Origin: O2-02-FULL-42-9 sp038043025
Lineage (GTDB): Bacteria; Pseudomonadota; Gammaproteobacteria; UBA12402
DNA: 17,111 nt
NCBI GenBank assembly: GCA_038043025.1
Contig: JBBTCW010000049.1
Span: forward strand, 1 to 17,111
Direction: 5' to 3'
The notes beneath the pieces were generated by a model that made no database searches, was not told the origin of the DNA, and saw only the letters and a list, made by a program, of their open reading frames with translations. Below, piece after piece: positions 1 to 8,247 of this stretch. Each line of letters begins with the position of its first letter. Position 1 is the first letter of the stretch. The position numbers and the translations under genes are program-made.

Positions 1-11
1 GATTGTCCAGC

Positions 12-146
12 CTGGCCATCCATGGCCAGTCGTTCGCGCGACTGCGACATGCCACCGGCATGTCGGTTCGCGCTACACACTCATGCGAACAAGTCGGTCT
101 CAGCTCAGAGGACGCGAAACTTCGTTTCGCTTACCTCTGAGCTGAG
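12..146. repeat. Modular CTCAGCTCAGAGG repeat, copy A
   Basis: This is a mosaic of palindromic segments. It starts with the module TGGCCATCCATGGCCA (13-28), continues with an inverted repeat CGACATGCC (45-53) / GGCATGTCG (57-65), and ends with a long hairpin. The hairpin's outer arms are CTCAGCTCAGAGG (99-111) and CCTCTGAGCTGAG (134-146), and its inner stem is GCGAAAC (114-120) / GTTTCGC (124-130). The same modules occur at 6295-6455 and 16880-17074. The last arm ends three bases from the stop codon of the minus-strand permease (stop at 150-152), so the hairpin would form the 3' end of that operon's mRNA. A terminating or mRNA-stabilising role is inference. Confidence 0.85.
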
Positions 147-149
147 TAT

Positions 150-1367
150 TTATTCTATACCTCTCAATGTTTCAATCGGTAGCAGTTTAGAGGCTTTATA
201 TGCAGGATAAAATCCAAAGAAGATGCCGGTTAATACAGAGACTATAAAGCCGAGTAAAATCGGTTGGTAAAATATCATGAAGAGCCAGCCTTCATACAAA
301 GCAATGGCAAACGAAATCGTCAGGCCTAATAAAACACCGGCAATGCCGCCAAAAAACGATAATACAATGGCTTCAATCAAAAACATTTTTTGAATATCTT
401 TTTTCTGTGCGCCCACGGCTAAACGAATACCAATTTCTTGTCGTCTTTCTGCAACGGAAACGAGCATGATGTTCATAATACCAATGCCGCCCACCAGCAA
501 TGAAATGCCGCCGATAAAGCCTAAAAACGCCGTCAAAATTTGTTGTTGCGATGTCATGCTCGCTAAAATCTGTGCGGCGCTTTGAAAATATAAACTTTTC
601 CCCGGAATATTTTTGTTAAAATAATTTGTAATGTCTTGCTCAAGCGTTGTAATGTTGACATCTTCGTTTAGTTTTAAAATGACATTATAAATTTGCGCAT
701 AGGATGAAATGATGTAAGCCGTATTGATGGGTATAAAGATGGATTGATTTAAATCGGCATAGATAAATGAATTTTCTGTCCAATCATTCAAAATGCCAAT
801 GATCGTAAAAATAGAATTTCCAATGCTGATCTGTTTCCCTATGGGATCTAATGAATATTTTTTTAACTCAGCATATATTTTTTGTCCAATGACACAGTAA
901 TAATTGTTTTTATCCAAAAGAGAAACAAAGCGCCCTTCTTTTATTGTGAGTTTCATAATAGTTTGTAGCGCTTCCGTGACGCCCAGGATGGTGCCCGACA
1001 CGGGGTATCCTTGAAACTTTATAGATTGATAGAGGCTAATATAAGGGGCAACGCTTGTGATATCTGAGGAGGCCGTTTGCATATTTATCGCCTTTCGTAC
1101 CGTCACTGGAGAGCTGACGACCGCGCTGCTTAAATTGTTACTATCAGAATCATCACTTTTGCTGGCCGTATTAATGGTGATTGACATGAGATCAGTGCCG
1201 AGCGCTTTAAATTGTTGCAACGCTTGATAAGAGGCGAGTTGTCCGCCTGATATCATGGCGACAACCGATGCTGTGCCGACCAAAATGCCGAGCGCGGCCA
1301 ACATCGATCGTAATTTTGTCGAATTTAAGTTTGTTATAGCTGTGCGAAAATGCATACTTATGTTCAT
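150..1367 (-). CDS. MacB/FtsX-type ABC transporter permease (exporter 1)
   Basis: This 405-residue inner-membrane protein is the membrane half of a split MacB-type transporter. It has an N-terminal membrane segment (about residues 18-42), a long periplasmic domain of the MacB_PCD kind (about 45-270), and three C-terminal membrane segments. The signature GGIGIMNIMLVSVAERRQEIG, with EIGIRLAVGA following, is typical of MacB/FtsX permeases. Such proteins dimerise and transmit ATP-driven conformational change to the periplasm ('mechanotransmission') rather than carrying substrate through a membrane pore. The ATG overlaps the ATPase stop by 4 nt (ATGA) and has a strong AGGAG site about 8 nt upstream, so translational coupling is expected. 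It is last in the operon with the ATPase, adaptor and TolC-like genes. The substrate is unknown; drugs, peptides or siderophores are all possible for this family. Confidence 0.93.
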   Translation of the reverse strand: MNISMHFRTAITNLNSTKLRSMLAALGILVGTASVVAMISGGQLASYQALQQFKALGTDLMSITINTASKSDDSDSNNLSSAVVSSPVTVRKAINMQTASSDITSVAPYISLYQSIKFQGYPVSGTILGVTEALQTIMKLTIKEGRFVSLLDKNNYYCVIGQKIYAELKKYSLDPIGKQISIGNSIFTIIGILNDWTENSFIYADLNQSIFIPINTAYIISSYAQIYNVILKLNEDVNITTLEQDITNYFNKNIPGKSLYFQSAAQILASMTSQQQILTAFLGFIGGISLLVGGIGIMNIMLVSVAERRQEIGIRLAVGAQKKDIQKMFLIEAIVLSFFGGIAGVLLGLTISFAIALYEGWLFMIFYQPILLGFIVSVLTGIFFGFYPAYKASKLLPIETLRGIE

Positions 1368-2065
1368 GCTTTTCGCTCCTCATCGCGCACATCGTTAACA
1401 ACCTTGCCATCTTTTACGGTGATCGTACGCCGGCATTGCAGGGCGATTTTTATATCATGCGTGACCATGACAATAGTTTTCTTTTCTTCTTCATAGAGTT
1501 TTATAAAAACATCGATAATTTCTTTTGATGTTTTCGAATCTAGCGCCCCGGTGGGCTCGTCGGCAAAAATAATATCGGGGTTTCCAACCAATGCGCGTGC
1601 AATAGCAACACGCTGTTGCTGGCCGCCCGACATTTGATTGGGACGTTGATATTGAAATTTTGTCATATTGAGTTTGTCTAACATTTGTAATGCGCGTTCT
1701 TTCGATTCTTTAAAGCTGACGCCTCGATATAATAAGGGCAACATGACATTATGTATTGCATCAAATCGTGGCAGCAAGAAGAATGCCTGAAAAGCGAAAC
1801 CCATTTTTAAATTTCTTAATGAAGAAAGTTCGTCGTCACTTAATTTAGCGACTTCTTTCCCGTTTAACAAATATGATCCCGAGGTGGGCTTATCCAGCAA
1901 ACCCAGCGTGTGTAGCATCGTCGATTTGCCTGAGCCGGATTCGCCAATAATTGCAACGAGTTCATGTTCATTAATCGTCAAATTAACGTGATTTAATGCG
2001 AATAAAGTTGTTTCGCCAGTGATATATGTTTTGGTAATATCATGTAGTTGAATCAGGGGCAACAA
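1364..2065 (-). CDS. MacB/LolD-type ABC transporter ATPase (exporter 1)
   Basis: This 233-residue cytoplasmic ATPase powers the adjacent MacB-like permease. All nucleotide-binding motifs are present: Walker A GESGSGKS (41-48), Q-loop Gln93, signature MSGGQ (145-149), Walker B IIFADEP (165-171), D-loop ALDS (174-177) and switch His203. Length and motifs match the stand-alone MacB/LolD ATPase group. The start is unusual: the frame opens with TTG TTG, and the first TTG lies 6 nt after a strong TAGGAG site located inside the end of the adaptor gene. No ATG in this frame precedes Walker A. The gene overlaps the adaptor's 3' end by 26 nt and the permease start by 4 nt, which points to coupled translation within one operon. 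Function as an exporter ATPase is secure; the substrate is not known. Confidence 0.94.
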   Translation of the reverse strand: MLPLIQLHDITKTYITGETTLFALNHVNLTINEHELVAIIGESGSGKSTMLHTLGLLDKPTSGSYLLNGKEVAKLSDDELSSLRNLKMGFAFQAFFLLPRFDAIHNVMLPLLYRGVSFKESKERALQMLDKLNMTKFQYQRPNQMSGGQQQRVAIARALVGNPDIIFADEPTGALDSKTSKEIIDVFIKLYEEEKKTIVMVTHDIKIALQCRRTITVKDGKVVNDVRDEERKA

Positions 2066-3212
2066 TTTGATCTCCTACGGCTAATCCGGATGTAATGGCG
2101 ACTGAGGTTGCATCGGTTGAACCGGTTGTTACCTCGACCTGTGTTTGTTTTTTGCTGGAATTGATTTTGGTGACGTAGTATTTTCCATTGGTTGTAGTAA
2201 TTGCGTTAATCGGCACCATGAGTTGAGGAGATCCTGTAACAGTAACAGCCACGGTTGCGGTCATGCCCACGCGAATGGTTTGCAAATCATTTGCGGTTAA
2301 ATTGGACACCACCACTGTTGCTTCGAATTCTGGATTATCATTGCTGCTGGATGCTTGTGCGGCAACCGTAGAAATTATGCCCTTGAGCGTAATATTTGGG
2401 AATGCTGCGCCGGTGATAGTCGCTGTTTGCCCTTTTTTAATATTGTTAACATTGATTTGATCGATTTTAATAGTGAGACTGGCGCTGGTTAAATTGCCAA
2501 TGTTTAATAATACTTGATCTTGTTTGACCGATGAGCCGGCAGTGATGGGTTGGCTGCGATCGGATGATGATGTACTGGCAAATAACGCGACGCCATCTTG
2601 CGGACTGTATATTTTTAAAAATTGCGTGCCTTTAGTCAAGTTAAAGGCTGCTTGAACGTCATCTAAATTATCAAGCGATAAGTTTAATATGTTGGCCGTG
2701 TCATAATTTAATCGTGTGAGCGCTGCACCTGCTTGTAGCATAGCCAAGTGATTAAAATAATGCGTGGATTTCGCGCTTTCATAATCATTGCGTGAAATTA
2801 CGCCCTGTCGATAGAGTAATTCGTCGCTTTCGGCTGTGTCCTGACTGGTTTTCTCCTGCGACTTGGCTTGCAGATAAGCGGTCAATGCCGTTTGAAAATT
2901 AGTTTGCGAGGCCGCAGAACTGAGCGATAGAAGCAACTGTCCTTTCGTGATCGTATCGCCATAGTTAAAATTCATGGATTGCACGCTGCCATCGGAGGGC
3001 GCGGTGATTGGCACGACCGAAAGCGCCTGAATAGTGCCATTGTAGTACATGGTTTGGGTGGGGGTCGTGAATTGTACGGTAATGACTTGAGTCGCACTGG
3101 ATGCGGCAGTTGTTGTATCCCTGTTTTTATAAAAATAATATCCCGAGCCACCCCATAGAATAATTAAAATGATTATGGCAAGGAATAGATATGTGCGTCG
3201 ATGTTTTATCAT
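2040..3212 (-). CDS. MacA/HlyD-type periplasmic adaptor protein (exporter 1)
   Basis: This 390-residue membrane fusion protein would bridge the MacB-like permease and the TolC-like channel across the periplasm. It has an N-terminal membrane anchor (about residues 4-23, rich in Ile/Leu) and no lipobox Cys. A lipoyl/biotin-like half-motif follows (ITAPSDGSVQSMNFNYGDTI), then a short helical hairpin, the second lipoyl half (IYSPQDGVALF), and a beta-barrel plus membrane-proximal domain ending with SGLAVGDQIVAP. An upstream in-frame start exists 9 codons earlier, but the ATG at 3212 is preferred: it has AAGGA about 7 nt upstream, sits 2 nt after the TolC-like stop, and places the anchor at the N-terminus. 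The 3' end contains the Shine-Dalgarno site of the ATPase. The adaptor role is well supported by fold and context. Confidence 0.92.
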   Translation of the reverse strand: MIKHRRTYLFLAIIILIILWGGSGYYFYKNRDTTTAASSATQVITVQFTTPTQTMYYNGTIQALSVVPITAPSDGSVQSMNFNYGDTITKGQLLLSLSSAASQTNFQTALTAYLQAKSQEKTSQDTAESDELLYRQGVISRNDYESAKSTHYFNHLAMLQAGAALTRLNYDTANILNLSLDNLDDVQAAFNLTKGTQFLKIYSPQDGVALFASTSSSDRSQPITAGSSVKQDQVLLNIGNLTSASLTIKIDQINVNNIKKGQTATITGAAFPNITLKGIISTVAAQASSSNDNPEFEATVVVSNLTANDLQTIRVGMTATVAVTVTGSPQLMVPINAITTTNGKYYVTKINSSKKQTQVEVTTGSTDATSVAITSGLAVGDQIVAPDSTT

Positions 3213-3214
3213 GG

Positions 3215-4705
3215 TTAAATCCTTAATGCTAGTCCCCATCTTTCTAATGATACGCCAGTTTGATAATTGAAGTCGACTAAGCTGGTAATATAAGCAATGA
3301 TACCATTGGACAGCGTTTGCTGATCGGTGACAAGACTGTTTTGTTCTGTCAGCAATTGGAAACTGGATATTAAGCCTGCTGCGTATTTTATGTTAGATAC
3401 ATCGACTGTTTTTTGTTGCAAGGCCAATGTTTGTCGCGCATATTGTAATTGCTTTTGACTACTGATTAAGTTATTGCGACTGTTAATGATATTGCTTTCA
3501 GTTTCGATTTTTTGTTGCGCGAGTGCTATCATTGCTTGATCCAGCGATATTTTAGCGCTCAGCAAAGCGGATTTAGAGGACATGTCATCAATCGGAATGG
3601 TTAAAGCCAATCCGATTGATTCGTTGTGGTTGCGTCCATTTAATATGCTTTCCAAGCCTTGATCGCGTGAGTCTATGCTGGATCCACCCCCGCGTGCCAA
3701 TGTTGTTGTCATATTCAATTGCCATCGCCGATTATCTCTTGCGACGAGTAAAGCACGTTGCAATGATTTTAATGCAATCGTTTGTGTGTGATAGCTGAGA
3801 TTGGACGCCAGCGCGAGTGTTTGAGCGTTTTGTTGCGAGGGTAATGCTTGATTGCCCGTGAGTTGTGTGATGATGCTGTCATAATCAATTTTAGTGGGTA
3901 AACCGATGTCTGCGTCATTGGGTAGCCCCAGGTCGTTAAATAAAGTGTTTTTACTGGTGCTTAATGTGTTTATATCGCTCTGCAATGTTGTTTTTTGGCT
4001 GGATATAGAGGTTTGCGCTTGAATAATATCTTGTGCCGGTGACTGTCCAGCGTTAATTAAAGCGCGTGTGTTTTTCTCAGTGATTTCATAATTCTTTAGA
4101 GCGACGTTATCGATATTGATGGCTTCTTGATTTTTGATGACGGTTAAATAATCCGTAATGACCCTATTCACTTTTTGTACGATGGTGTCTTTCATGCTTA
4201 GGATATTAGATGTTTCGTTATCGAGCGCATTATTCAGTGCCTGTTGAACCACTTCTCGGCCAAACCCTTTTATTAGCGGTTGCAGCACGGTCAACGTGAG
4301 CGTGGGATTATAAGTACCATGAAAAGTGGCGGGGTTTGCACTGGCTAATGTAAATTGCGTGCCGTAGCTGTTTTCAATCGAGACGGTTGGAGAGGCGCTA
4401 TAAGTTAAACCATGGGCACCCCATTGCTCATTTGTTTTTGTCCAGGTATGAGTGGCTGCACCAGTTAGGGAATATTTTAAGTGAAATTCATTTTTTGCAA
4501 CGAGGAGCGCGTATTTTTGCGTGACTCGATTGAGCTCAGTTGATTGCAAATCGGGATTATCTCGGAGTGTCAATAAAATGGCATCTTGTAATGAGAGAGT
4601 GTTGTTACTTGCGGTGTTTTTTTTGGCATAACCGAAGAATGGGGGTGTGATGACCAATATCCCTATCATCATAACTGTTAAGCATAACATTTTCTTCACT
4701 GGCAA
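3215..4705 (-). CDS. TolC-like outer membrane efflux protein (exporter 1)
   Basis: This protein of about 496 residues has a cleavable signal peptide (a basic start, then a hydrophobic stretch ending near PPFFGYA) and the paired helical architecture of outer-membrane efflux proteins. Typical sequences are LQDAILLTLRDNPDLQ near the mature start, LQPLIKGFGRE about a quarter of the way in, and AGLISSFQLLTEQN near the C-terminus. TolC-like proteins trimerise into a beta-barrel with a periplasmic helical tunnel. The frame opens with TTG about 9 nt after AAGGAT; GTG two codons later (giving a KKMLCL start) is an alternative. It is first in the exporter operon and the adaptor starts 2 nt after its stop. 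It may also serve exporter 2, which has no channel gene here (inference). Confidence 0.92.
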   Translation of the reverse strand: MPVKKMLCLTVMMIGILVITPPFFGYAKKNTASNNTLSLQDAILLTLRDNPDLQSTELNRVTQKYALLVAKNEFHLKYSLTGAATHTWTKTNEQWGAHGLTYSASPTVSIENSYGTQFTLASANPATFHGTYNPTLTLTVLQPLIKGFGREVVQQALNNALDNETSNILSMKDTIVQKVNRVITDYLTVIKNQEAINIDNVALKNYEITEKNTRALINAGQSPAQDIIQAQTSISSQKTTLQSDINTLSTSKNTLFNDLGLPNDADIGLPTKIDYDSIITQLTGNQALPSQQNAQTLALASNLSYHTQTIALKSLQRALLVARDNRRWQLNMTTTLARGGGSSIDSRDQGLESILNGRNHNESIGLALTIPIDDMSSKSALLSAKISLDQAMIALAQQKIETESNIINSRNNLISSQKQLQYARQTLALQQKTVDVSNIKYAAGLISSFQLLTEQNSLVTDQQTLSNGIIAYITSLVDFNYQTGVSLERWGLALRI

Positions 4706-4736
4706 CCGATAACATCCTTATTGATATCCAATTAAT

Positions 4737-4742
4737 AGTATA
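4737..4742 (-). promoter_or_regulatory. Candidate -10 box for exporter 1 operon
   Basis: On the minus strand a TATACT hexamer (five of six consensus bases) lies about 30 nt upstream of the TolC-like TTG start and just upstream of its AAGGAT ribosome-binding site. No convincing -35 hexamer is found at 16-18 nt spacing, so this is only a weak promoter call. The 152-nt gap 4706-4857 between the upstream ATPase gene and this operon otherwise holds AT-rich DNA with no clear terminator. Confidence 0.3.
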
Positions 4743-4857
4743 GCGTACCATGCAAGAATTGCTCGCATGTAAGGCGCGGTAAATACTTTAAAATGGGCAA
4801 TAAATAAACAATTTTAGATGGTTTTGTTAAAAAAATGACCGGCGTCGGATGAATGCG

Positions 4858-6138
4858 TTATTCCGGATTTTCTAAGTTAAACTCTTCGCTCTTGTCATTG
4901 TACGCAAACAGTTCTGCATACCGCCCCCATTGTGTAATGATGCCGAGGACGCGTTCGATTTCAGAATCACTGAGTGATTTTTCAAGTTTTTCCGCGATAT
5001 ATTTTTTGGCCATGCGATGGTCTTCACTTTTATTGAGTGCATCATAGATATATTTAGCCAAGGGCACATTGGCCAATAAATATTTCGCAAATATTTTTTT
5101 TCGGGTTAACATGTCGGCGCTAGCAAAGTGTTTTCCGGCGGTCGTGAGTTTAATATCACCCCCGGCTTCTTCAGCAAATTCCAGAATGTCCAATACCTCG
5201 GTTAATGGGAGTAAGTCATCGATGTTCAATGATAATTCATCGGCAATATGTGGCAGGTCGATGGGTTTATCCGGGAATTCTTCGGCTAATATTTCCATGA
5301 GTCCTGCGAGTTCTGAAATATTTGCGTCCGGCAAGCGATAGCCAAAATCGATTTCTTCTTCTTGTGGTAGAGGCACTTTTTCAGTTGTCATCAGCATATA
5401 AACTTGGTCAACTAGTTTTCGAAATTCTGGGCTTTGTTCATCGCGAGGATGTGGTAAATTAATATTTAAAATCCCGCGAATGGTTGCGGGATTGCTGTCG
5501 AATACAATGGCGCGATCGGCTAAAAACATCGCTTCTTCGATGTTATGTGTGACGAGTACAATGCTGTTTTTTCTTTGAGGATTTTTCAGCCAAAGATCTA
5601 AAATATCGTTGCGTAAGTTGTCGGCGGTTAAGACATCTAATGAAGAAAAGGGTTCATCCATCAATAATACATCGGGTTCGACAACGAGTGCGCGCGCAAT
5701 GCCGACGCGTTGACGCATGCCGCCGGATAATTCTTTGGGGAACGCCGATTCAAATCCATCAAGCCCAATCATGTCAATGGCTTTTAACGCACGCCCGCGA
5801 CGTTCCTTTTTTGGAGTGCCGAGGGCTTCTAATCCCAATTCTACGTTTTGTAAAACGGTCAGCCATGGCATTAACGCAAAATGTTGAAATACCATTGTGA
5901 TGCCGGGCGCAGGTTGCGTAATGGTTTTGCCTTTAAAACGGACTTGGCCACTGTTAGCTTGAATTAATCCGGCGATGACACGTAACAATGTCGATTTGCC
6001 ACAACCTGATCGACCGAGCAACGCAATAATTTCGCCTTCGCGCACATCAAAGCTGATATTATCTAACACCAATAGTTCTTGATCGCCTTCTTTGTTGAAG
6101 ATTTTTTTGATATGTTGTAATTCGATGAGTGCGTTCAT
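4858..6138 (-). CDS. NitT/TauT-family ABC transporter ATPase with C-terminal AAA-associated domain
   Basis: This 426-residue ATPase is predicted to energise the two-domain permease encoded upstream (6467-8206). The ABC domain (about 1-265) has Walker A GRSGCGKST (42-50), Q-loop Gln85, signature LSGGM (137-141), Walker B VLLMDEP (157-163) and switch His198. The order and spacing resemble nitrate/sulfonate/taurine importer ATPases (SsuB/TauB/NrtD type). The remaining part, about 285-415, is a helical winged-helix-like extension (DIEFAEEAGGDIKL... region is in 300-345) of the 'AAA-associated' type that commonly trails such ATPases and may sense a regulatory signal; this role is inference. A 328-nt block of repeats separates it from its permease gene, so it may be transcribed by read-through or from its own promoter. 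The ribosome-binding site is weak. Confidence 0.9.
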   Translation of the reverse strand: MNALIELQHIKKIFNKEGDQELLVLDNISFDVREGEIIALLGRSGCGKSTLLRVIAGLIQANSGQVRFKGKTITQPAPGITMVFQHFALMPWLTVLQNVELGLEALGTPKKERRGRALKAIDMIGLDGFESAFPKELSGGMRQRVGIARALVVEPDVLLMDEPFSSLDVLTADNLRNDILDLWLKNPQRKNSIVLVTHNIEEAMFLADRAIVFDSNPATIRGILNINLPHPRDEQSPEFRKLVDQVYMLMTTEKVPLPQEEEIDFGYRLPDANISELAGLMEILAEEFPDKPIDLPHIADELSLNIDDLLPLTEVLDILEFAEEAGGDIKLTTAGKHFASADMLTRKKIFAKYLLANVPLAKYIYDALNKSEDHRMAKKYIAEKLEKSLSDSEIERVLGIITQWGRYAELFAYNDKSEEFNLENPE

Positions 6139-6180
6139 GTCGTCTTTCTCTTTGTCATTTGAACGTCGCCATTTTTTTTC

Positions 6181-6264
6181 CTGTCATTTCGACGACCGAA
6201 GGGAGGAGAAATCTCATCAATTACACTTCGATTCACGAGATTTCTCCTCCTCCGCTCGCGCGGA
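6181..6264. repeat. GTCATTTCGACGAC-type palindromic repeat
   Basis: An inverted repeat with 14-bp arms GGAGGAGAAATCTC (6202-6215) and GAGATTTCTCCTCC (6237-6250) is preceded by GTCATTTCGACGAC (6183-6196) and followed by a small stem TCCGC (6251-6255) / GCGGA (6260-6264). The leading 14 bases recur at 10607-10620 next to another repeat cluster, showing a dispersed family. No protein is encoded. It lies between the ABC permease stop and the ATPase start and could fold in the operon mRNA. Confidence 0.75.
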
Positions 6265-6294
6265 GCTGTCGAAGCTCAGGGGGTACAGATATGT

Positions 6295-6455
6295 CTCTGC
6301 TCAGAGGACGCAAAACGTTCATCTGATCCTAAACAATCTGTTTTCTTCCTCGCTCATTCCATTCTTCCAATGAATACCAGCTTACCTCTGAGCTGAGGAT
6401 GGTAATATATGGCCATCCATGGCCAGTCGGTTCGCGCTCACCCTCTGAGCTGAGG
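6295..6455. repeat. Modular CTCAGCTCAGAGG repeat, copy B
   Basis: The cores lie at 6295-6307 (CTCTGCTCAGAGG, one mismatch), 6385-6398 (CCTCTGAGCTGAGG) and 6442-6455 (same). The first module (6295-6398) matches the reverse complement of 16969-17074 at both ends: GACGCAA.ACGTTCATCTGAT next to one core and CCAATGAATACCAGCTTAC next to the other. The second module (6399-6455) contains ATATATGGCCATCCATGG and matches 16880-16968 but lacks about 33 nt of it. The last core ends 11 nt before the permease stop codon (6467-6469). Confidence 0.85.
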
Positions 6456-6466
6456 ATAATATATTG

Positions 6467-8206
6467 TCAATTTATCTGAAACCTTTTTTCCGCTAAATTA
6501 TATAATGGCTGCCAAATTAATCGATTAAAGATTAACACATATACGCACATCATGCTAATACCAAGTGCGATGCGCGGAAAATCGCCTAATGCGGTAAATT
6601 GCTTAATGTATGCGCCTAAACCATCCGCAACGAGGGTATGGTTGCCCCAACTAACGACTTCGGCAACGATGCTGGCATTCCATGCGCCTCCGGCGGCCGT
6701 AATAGCGCCGGTAATAAAATAGGGGAAAATTCCTGGCAGAATAAAACGTTTCCACCAAAGCCATTTTTTAAGACCCAAGTTTTGTGACACCATGACCAAA
6801 TCTTTTGGTAACGCCGTCGTGCCGGCGATCACGTTAAATAAAATATACCACTGCGTACCCAATATCATGAGCGGCGTTGTCCAAATGTTTACGTTGAGAT
6901 GGTATTTTAAAATGACGATGACCACGATGGGGAAAAATAAATTTGCCGGAAATGCTGCGAAAAATTGTGCAATCGGTTGCGCGATATGTGTGGCGCGTGG
7001 ACGCAGGCCAATCCAAACACCAATGGGTACCCAGACGGCTGATGCCAAAGCAATTAAGATGATGACGCGCGCGCTTGTGTATACGCCCAGTAACAAGATA
7101 TGCAAGATTTCATGCGTTGAAATCACATGAAAAATAAAACGCATCAAAAAATAAATTAAGATAATGCTCGAAGTCGCGATGGTGATATACCATGTATAAA
7201 TCAAAATCGTGGCGGAGCGATTCATCATGGGTTGCGTATGCTCAAATTTTTTTACTCGCCGTGTTATTTTAAAATTGACAACGGCGTCGCAGAAGGCGTT
7301 AAACCAAGCACCAACGACATTTTGTAACCAATGCGTTTTAACTAATAAGCGAACGAGCAATGGTTTTGCTGTTTTTTCACTCGCCGTTGATTCCACTTTA
7401 AATTTTTCACTCCAGCTTAACAGCGGACGAAACAAAAGTTGATCATATAATAAAATAACGATTAACATGGCGGTGATGGCATAGCCGACGGCCAAGATAT
7501 TGGAATTTAAAATAGCTGCACCGATATAGGAGCCAATGCCGGGCAATAAGATGCTTTGTTTATTGACGGTCAGCGCCTCGGATGCCACCAAAAAAAACCA
7601 GCTCGCGGACATCGACATCATGCTGTTCCACATAAGACTTGGCATGGCAAAGGGTACTTCAAGGCGCCAAAAACGCTGCCAAGCAGACAGTTGAAACATA
7701 GCCGATGCTTCGCGCAAATCATAGGGAATCGTTTTAATGCTTTGATAAAAGCCTAAACACATATTCCACGCTTGCGCGGTAAAGATCATAAAGATGGATG
7801 CCCATTCGGGCCCCCACAGACTGTTTGGGAAGAGATAAATGAAGATAACGATAGTAATTGATAAATACCCGAGCACGGGAATTGATTGCAAAATATCGAT
7901 AAGTGGGATCGCGATGCGTTCAATATGCTTGTTTTTCGCGGCTGCGCTGCCGACTACAAAAGTAAAAGCCAAGGATAGAAACAATCCTGTGAGTATGCGA
8001 AAAATTGAGCGTAATGCATAACGGGGTAAATATTTTGGATTCAACGAAATCGACAACGCTTCGCCCAGATGATAGGGTGTTGATATTTGTGACGCTGCCC
8101 ACGCGAGCAAGATGATCACAGACAGCACCAACAGCAATGCAATAACATCCCAAAAGTTGGGTTGCCAGGCGTTAAATTGGTAGTTGTGCCAGATGCGCAG
8201 TTTCAT
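6467..8206 (-). CDS. Two-domain NitT/TauT-type ABC transporter permease
   Basis: This 579-residue inner-membrane protein is two BPD_transp_1 permease domains fused head to tail. Each half carries an EAA-type coupling loop that contacts the ATPase: the first at about 166-185 (EASAMFQLSAWQRFW, then LEVP), the second at about 470-495 (SQNLGLKKWLWW, then FILPGIFP). Hydrophobic segments cover both halves, with a polar linker near 290-325. This architecture is known for importers of the nitrate/sulfonate/taurine superfamily, here paired with the ATPase at 4858-6138. No periplasmic substrate-binding protein is encoded in the window, so the substrate, and even the direction of transport, cannot be stated. 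The ATG has only a weak AAGG upstream. The gene follows the nitroreductase by 41 nt and is probably co-transcribed with it. Confidence 0.9.
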   Translation of the reverse strand: MKLRIWHNYQFNAWQPNFWDVIALLLVLSVIILLAWAASQISTPYHLGEALSISLNPKYLPRYALRSIFRILTGLFLSLAFTFVVGSAAAKNKHIERIAIPLIDILQSIPVLGYLSITIVIFIYLFPNSLWGPEWASIFMIFTAQAWNMCLGFYQSIKTIPYDLREASAMFQLSAWQRFWRLEVPFAMPSLMWNSMMSMSASWFFLVASEALTVNKQSILLPGIGSYIGAAILNSNILAVGYAITAMLIVILLYDQLLFRPLLSWSEKFKVESTASEKTAKPLLVRLLVKTHWLQNVVGAWFNAFCDAVVNFKITRRVKKFEHTQPMMNRSATILIYTWYITIATSSIILIYFLMRFIFHVISTHEILHILLLGVYTSARVIILIALASAVWVPIGVWIGLRPRATHIAQPIAQFFAAFPANLFFPIVVIVILKYHLNVNIWTTPLMILGTQWYILFNVIAGTTALPKDLVMVSQNLGLKKWLWWKRFILPGIFPYFITGAITAAGGAWNASIVAEVVSWGNHTLVADGLGAYIKQFTALGDFPRIALGISMMCVYVLIFNRLIWQPLYNLAEKRFQIN

Positions 8207-8247
8207 GGGTATGACCTTTTTTTAAATACTGCAAGCTTTTTAATCAG

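Noticed and set aside
22..210. 62-residue plus-strand ORF
   Set aside because: It runs through repeat copy A and into the antisense of the permease gene; its SAQRT-type sequence recurs in other repeat copies, so it reflects the repeat and not a protein.
150..4705. Exporter 1 as a C39-peptidase bacteriocin transporter
   Set aside because: The ATPase begins directly with the nucleotide-binding domain; there is no N-terminal Cys-His peptidase domain, and the ATPase and permease are separate MacB-type parts.
6092..6373. 93-residue plus-strand ORF between ABC genes
   Set aside because: It consists of two palindromic repeats plus antisense of the ATPase start, with no ribosome-binding site or protein-like composition.
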